NCBI GenBank assembly: GCA_029582155.1
Contig: CM055901.1
Location: 48,605,228-48,669,227, forward strand
Length of the DNA stretch: 64,000 nucleotides
From: Panopea generosa
Lineage: Eukaryota > Mollusca > Bivalvia > Adapedonta > Hiatellidae
Direction of reading: 5' to 3'
Every line of letters starts with the position of its first letter. Positions within the stretch are counted from its first letter, which is position 1. The position numbers were made by a program, and so were the translations under genes. The notes beneath the pieces are model-generated. The model was given only the letters and a program-made list of their open reading frames with translations. It was not told where the DNA came from and did no database searches. Below are positions 59,785-64,000 of this stretch, piece after piece.

Positions 59785-60629
59785 CTGTCTACACACAGTT
59801 TACCCTATATATACTTACTGTGTGTATATACTGTTGCTGTCTACACACAGTTTACCCTATATATACTTACTGTGTGTGTATACTGTTGCTGTCTTCACAC
59901 AGTTTACCCTATATATACTTACTGTGTGTGTATACTGTTGCTGTCTACACACAGTTTACCCTATATATACTTACTGTGTGTGTATACTGTTGCTGTCTAC
60001 ATACAGTTTACCCTATATATACTTACTGTGTGTGTATACTGTTGCTGTATTCACACAGTTTACCCTATATATACTTACTGTGTGTGTGTACTGTTGCTGT
60101 CTACACGCAGTTTACCCTATATATACTTACTGTGTGTGTATACTGTTGCTGTCTTCACACAGTTTACCCTATATATACTTACTGTGTGTGTATACTGTTG
60201 CTGTCTACACACAGTTTACCCTATATATACTCACTGTGTGTGTATACTGTTGCTGTCTACACACAGTTTACCCTATATATACTTACTCTGTGTGTATTTT
60301 GATGTTGTTGTTTACACACAGTTTACCCTATATATACTTACTGTGTGTGTATACTGTTGCTGTCTACACACAGTTTACCCTATATATAATTAGTGTGCAC
60401 ACAGTTTACCCTATACATGTATATATTAGGTGTGTACTTGATGCTGTTGTTTACACACAGATTACCCTATATATACTTGGTGTGTATGATGTTGATGTCT
60501 ACACACAGTTTACCCTATATATACTTAATGTGTGTATGATGTTGCTGTCTACACACAGTTTACCCTATATATACTTACTATATGTATGATGTTGCTGTCT
60601 ACACACATTTTACCCTATATATACTTACT
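59785..60629. repeat. 52 bp minisatellite, ~16 copies
   Basis: The unit contains TGTCTACACACAGTTTACCC, TATATATACTTACTGTGTGT and GTATACTGTTGC. Regular at the left; units after ~60300 vary in length and sequence (TTTTGATGTTGTTG, GATGTTGATG forms). It passes straight into the 45 bp array. All three plus-strand frames are open for long stretches because the unit has few stops; not coding. Confidence 0.95.
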
Positions 60630-63055
60630 GTAAAGCAATAATATCTCCCCTATGTTCCCTGTTGTTCCCCTACTGTTAAGCAATAATATGTCCCCTATGT
60701 TCTTTGTTGTACACATACTGTTAAGCAATAATGTCTCCCCTATGTTCCCTGTTGTACCCCTACTGTAAAGCAATACTATCTCCCCTATGTTCCCTGTTGC
60801 ACCCCTACTGTAAAGCAATAATATTCACCCTATGTTCCCTGTTTTACCCCTACTGTTAAGCTATAATATGTCCCCTATGTTCTTTGTTGTACCCCTACTG
60901 TAAAGCAATAATATTCACTCTATGTTCCCTGTTGTTCCCCTACTGTAAAGCAATAATATGTCCCTATGTTCTTTGTTGTACCCCTACTGTAAATCAATAG
61001 TATCTCCCCTATGTTCCCTGTTGTACCCATACTGTAAAGCAATAATATCTCCCCTATGATCCTTGTTGTTCCCCTACTGTAAATCAATAATATCTCCCCT
61101 ATGTTCCCTGTTGTACCCATACTGTAAAGCAATAATATATCCCCTATGATCCTTGTTGTTCCCCTACTGTAAAGCAATAATATCTCCCCTATGATCCTTG
61201 TTGCACCCCTACTGTAAAGCAATAATATTCACCATATGTTCCCTGTTTTACCCCTACTGTTAAGCTATAATATGTCCCCTATGTTCTTTGTTGTACCCCT
61301 ACTGTTAAGCAATAATATTCACTCTATGTTCCCTGTTGTTCCCCTACTGTAAAGCAATAATATGTCCCTATGTTCTTTGTTGTACCCCTACTGTAAATCA
61401 ATAGTATCTCCCCTATGTTCCCTGTTGTACCCATACTGTAAAGCAATAGTATCTCCCCTATGATCCTTGTTGTTCCCCTACTGTAAATCAATAATATCTC
61501 CCCTATGTTCCCTGTTGTACCCATACTGCAAAGCAATAGTATCTCCCCTATGATCCTTGTTGTTCCCCTACTGTAAAGCAATATCTCCCCTATGTTCTCT
61601 GTTGTACCACTACTGTAAATCAATAGTATCTCCCCTATGTTCCCTGTTGTACCCCTACTGTTAAGCAATAATATCTCCCCTATGATCCTTGTTGTTCCCC
61701 TACTGTAAAGCAATGATATCTCCCCTATGTTCCCTGTTGTACCCCTACTGTAAAGCAATAATATCTCCCCTATGATCCTTGTTGTTCCCCTACTGTAAAG
61801 CAATGATATCTCCCCTATGTTCTCTGTTGTACCCCTACTGTAAATCAATAGTATCTCCCCTATGTTCCCTGTTGTACCCCTACTGTAAAGCAATAATATC
61901 TCCCCTATGATCCTTGTTGTTCCCCTACTGTAAAGCAATGATAGCTCCCCTATGTTCCCTGTTGTACCCCTACTGTAAAGCAAAAATATCTCCCCTATGA
62001 TCCTTGTTGTTCCCCTACTGTAAAGCAATGATATCTCCCCTATGTTCTCTGTTGTACCCCTACTGTAAAGCAATACTATCTTCCCTATGTTCCCTGTTGC
62101 ACCCCTACTGTAAAGCAATAATATTCACCCTATGTTCCCTGTTTTACCCCTACTGTTAAGCTATAATATGTCCCCTTTGTTCTTTGTTGTACCCCTACTG
62201 TTAAGCAATAATATTCACTCTATGTTCCCTGTTGGTCCCCTACTGTAAAGCAATAATATGTCCCTATGTTCTTTGTTGTACCCCTACTGTAAATCAATAG
62301 TATCTCCCCTATGTTCCCTGTTGTACCCCTACTGTAAAGCAATAATATCTCCCCTATGATCCTTGTTGTTCCCCTACTGTAAAGCAATAATATCTCCCCT
62401 ATGTTCCCTGTTGTACCCATACTGTAAAGCAATAGTATCTCCCCTATGTTCCCTGTTGTACCCCTACTGTAAAGCAATTATATCTCCCCTATGATCCTTG
62501 TTGTTACCCTACTGTAAATCAATAGTATCTCCCCTATGTTCCCTGTTGTACCCATACTGTAAAGCAATAATATCTCCCCTATGATCCTTGTTGTTCCCCT
62601 ACTGTAAAGCAATGATATCTCCCCTATGTTCTCTGTTGTACCCCCACTGTAAATCAATAGTATCTCCCCTATGTTCCCTGTTGTACCCCTACTGTAAAGC
62701 AATAATATCTCCCCTATGATCCTTGTTGTTCCCCTACTGTAAATCAATAGTATCTCCCCTATGTTCCCAGTTGTACCCTTACTGTAAAGCAATAATATCT
62801 CCCCTATGATCCTTGTTGTTCCCCTACTGTAAAGCAATGATATCTCCCCTATGTTCCCTGTTGTACCCCTACTGTAAAGCAATAGTATCTCCCCTATGTT
62901 CCCTGTTGTACCACTACTGTAAAGCAATAGTATCTCCCCTATGTTCCCTGTTGTACCACTACTGTTAAGCAGTAATATGTCCCCTATGTTCCCTGTTGTA
63001 CCCCCACTGTAAAGCAATAATATCTCCTCTTTGTTCCCTGTTGTTTCCTTACAAC
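60626..63055. repeat. 45 bp minisatellite, ~54 copies with higher-order structure
   Basis: The unit is TACTGTAAAGCAATAATATC, TCCCCTATGTTCCCTGTTGT ACCCC. Variant units (GATCCTTGTTGTTCCCC, TTCTTTGTTGTACCCC, ATTCACTCTATG) recur in the same order: the one-base-shorter TATGTCCCTATG variant is at 60957, 61361 and 62257 (offsets 404 and 896 bp, close to 9 and 20 units). 45 is a multiple of three, which explains the long Gly/Thr/Ile/Leu-rich open frames on the minus strand. Confidence 0.96.
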
Positions 63056-63793
63056 ATTATAAAAAAATATCTCCCCTATGTTTCCCGCAGTACACAAACT
63101 GGTATCACAATTATTCCTACCCCAGTATGTTTTTTTAGGCCTACCCTAAATTATAAAGTGTCTACTATGTTTCCTACTGTACACACAACAATGAAATAAT
63201 ATTATAATATATCTTCTTTGTTGGCATGGTTCCCCTTCAATAAATAATTATGTCTCCCCTGTGTTCCTCATTCTGCCCCACTAATTCGTAATATGATAAA
63301 ACAGGTTTTTTTCTTGCAATATGTTTTTTTTTTTATTAATTGATTGATGTGTTGTTGATTTTTTACTTATGACTATATATTAGTTAGGTAATCTTGTTAA
63401 ATTATTGAAATTATAATAATAATTAGAATAGTAATTAAGTATGGTGCACATCAACGCCAGGTCTTTTTTTGTGATGCGCATTATATATATATGCATGCAA
63501 AACAGAAAATTCCCTTCATGAACCTTGGGCGCAGACATGCTGCAGTATTTCATGATATTTTAAACCTAAAGCATGTGCATGCATACATGTACATGCATGT
63601 GTGCGCATGATAATTTGCTGCACCACTGCAGATAAGCTGCACTTCACACTTGCATAATAATGCATGAGATAATGCAAGTGTCGCGCTATGTAGGTTACTA
63701 GGTCTTGGGAACGTAATGATATTGACAAAAACTGGATGCCAAGACAACTTTGCTGTATTTGGTATCGCCATTTTGAGTCTGGTCTTATAACAG
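63056..63793. other. Non-coding stretch with decayed 45 bp units and a purine-pyrimidine tract
   Basis: 63056-63260 contains scattered decayed pieces of the 45 bp unit (ATCTCCCCTATGTTTCCCGC, TGTCTCCCCTGTGTTCC). 63571-63609 is an almost alternating purine-pyrimidine tract rich in CATGCATG/ACATGTACATG, able to form hairpins or Z-DNA. No gene. Confidence 0.6.
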
Positions 63794-63984
63794 ACGTATT
63801 TCACAAAGACATATTATATATAGTATATAAAAGAGAAATTTCCATAAATGGAAAGAAGAATTTCGCTAATGACGTTTGTTTGAAATCTGGTCTAGATATA
63901 AATAAAGGACTAATTGACAATAATGTTGGGAATATGTGCTTTGAAGAGAGAATGAATGAAATGATGAAGGAAATAATACTGTGA
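63794..63984 (+). other. Candidate terminal exon
   Basis: Follows the acceptor GGTCTTATAACAG and is open to a TGA at 63982-63984. The frame with two leading bases reads VFHKDILYIVYKREISINGK and ends FEERMNEMMKEIIL; it is rich in Lys, Asn, Asp and Glu, unlike the low-complexity frames elsewhere. The frame is also open upstream to an ATG at 63736, so a short intronless ORF of 82 codons is the alternative. No family recognised. The phase would fit the candidate exon at 36463 (G|AC), which is only weak support. Confidence 0.3.
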
Positions 63985-64000
63985 TGTCTAAGTAGTATAA

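Noticed and set aside
59719-60589. Three overlapping plus-strand frames of 160-255 codons
   Set aside because: All three frames are open because the 52 bp unit lacks stops in any frame on this strand; simultaneous openness in three frames argues against coding.
60615-63017. Minus-strand open frames with repeated YSRGTTGNIGEILL motif as a repeat protein gene
   Set aside because: The unit is 45 bp (15 codons), so frames stay open by arithmetic; single-base indels at 60957, 61361 and elsewhere shift the frame, which a gene would not tolerate.

Overview
This window looks like non-coding, repeat-dominated DNA from an animal nuclear genome, most likely a bivalve mollusc. The base composition is AT-rich. 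There are no operons, no prokaryotic gene density and no long open reading frames outside tandem repeats. Several dispersed families present here (the AGCTCACCTGAGC-headed element, and the ~160-175 bp modules carrying TTATGGCCCTTGAA or TTATTGCCCTTGTTTGACTT) are of a kind I associate from memory with bivalve genomes; the lineage call is therefore an inference.

By my count of array lengths, roughly half of the window is tandem repeat: about twenty arrays with unrelated units of 5 to ~175 bp. Left to right the main ones are an ~83 bp array (2.0-8.2 kb, split by a transposon), a 13/15 bp array (12.9-13.3 kb), a degenerate 20/21 bp array (14.9-17.9 kb), a perfect (CACTA)53 tract plus a GTAC-rich tract (20.8-21.4 kb), a 50 bp array (23.2-23.8 kb), a 70 bp array of 79 length-perfect units (24.8-30.3 kb), a 22 bp array (30.6-31.6 kb), ~160 bp modules (32.7-34.1 kb), an 81 bp array (37.5-38.3 kb), ~175 bp modules (42.0-42.9 kb), a second unrelated 81 bp array made of tRNA-like units (45.2-51.6 kb), a 54 bp array (52.0-53.2 kb), a 29 bp array (55.5-56.7 kb), a 41 bp array (58.4-59.4 kb), and abutting 52 bp and 45 bp arrays (59.8-63.05 kb).

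Between and inside the arrays lie mobile elements. There are at least four tRNA-related SINE families (called A-D here); one copy has a clear 14 bp target duplication. Three TA-flanked MITE-like elements share termini beginning CAC/CAG. A 2.9 kb TTAA-flanked element is inserted inside the 83 bp array and has Kolobok/T2-like termini. On its minus strand this element carries a decayed gene fragment resembling the cysteine-rich C-terminal domain of P2X7 receptors. No intact transposase or reverse transcriptase is visible.

Two arrays are explained by mobile elements. The 70 bp array is an internal segment of SINE family D amplified in place, with SINE D sequence still on both sides. The 81 bp array at 45.2-51.6 kb consists of tRNA-like units resembling the head of SINE family C, each with an A-box and a B-box-like motif.

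No protein-coding gene can be called with confidence. A few short splice-site-bounded open segments (35268-35333, 36463-36537, 51669-51750, 59712-59751, 63794-63984, all on +) could be exons of a gene with very large introns, and are listed at low confidence.
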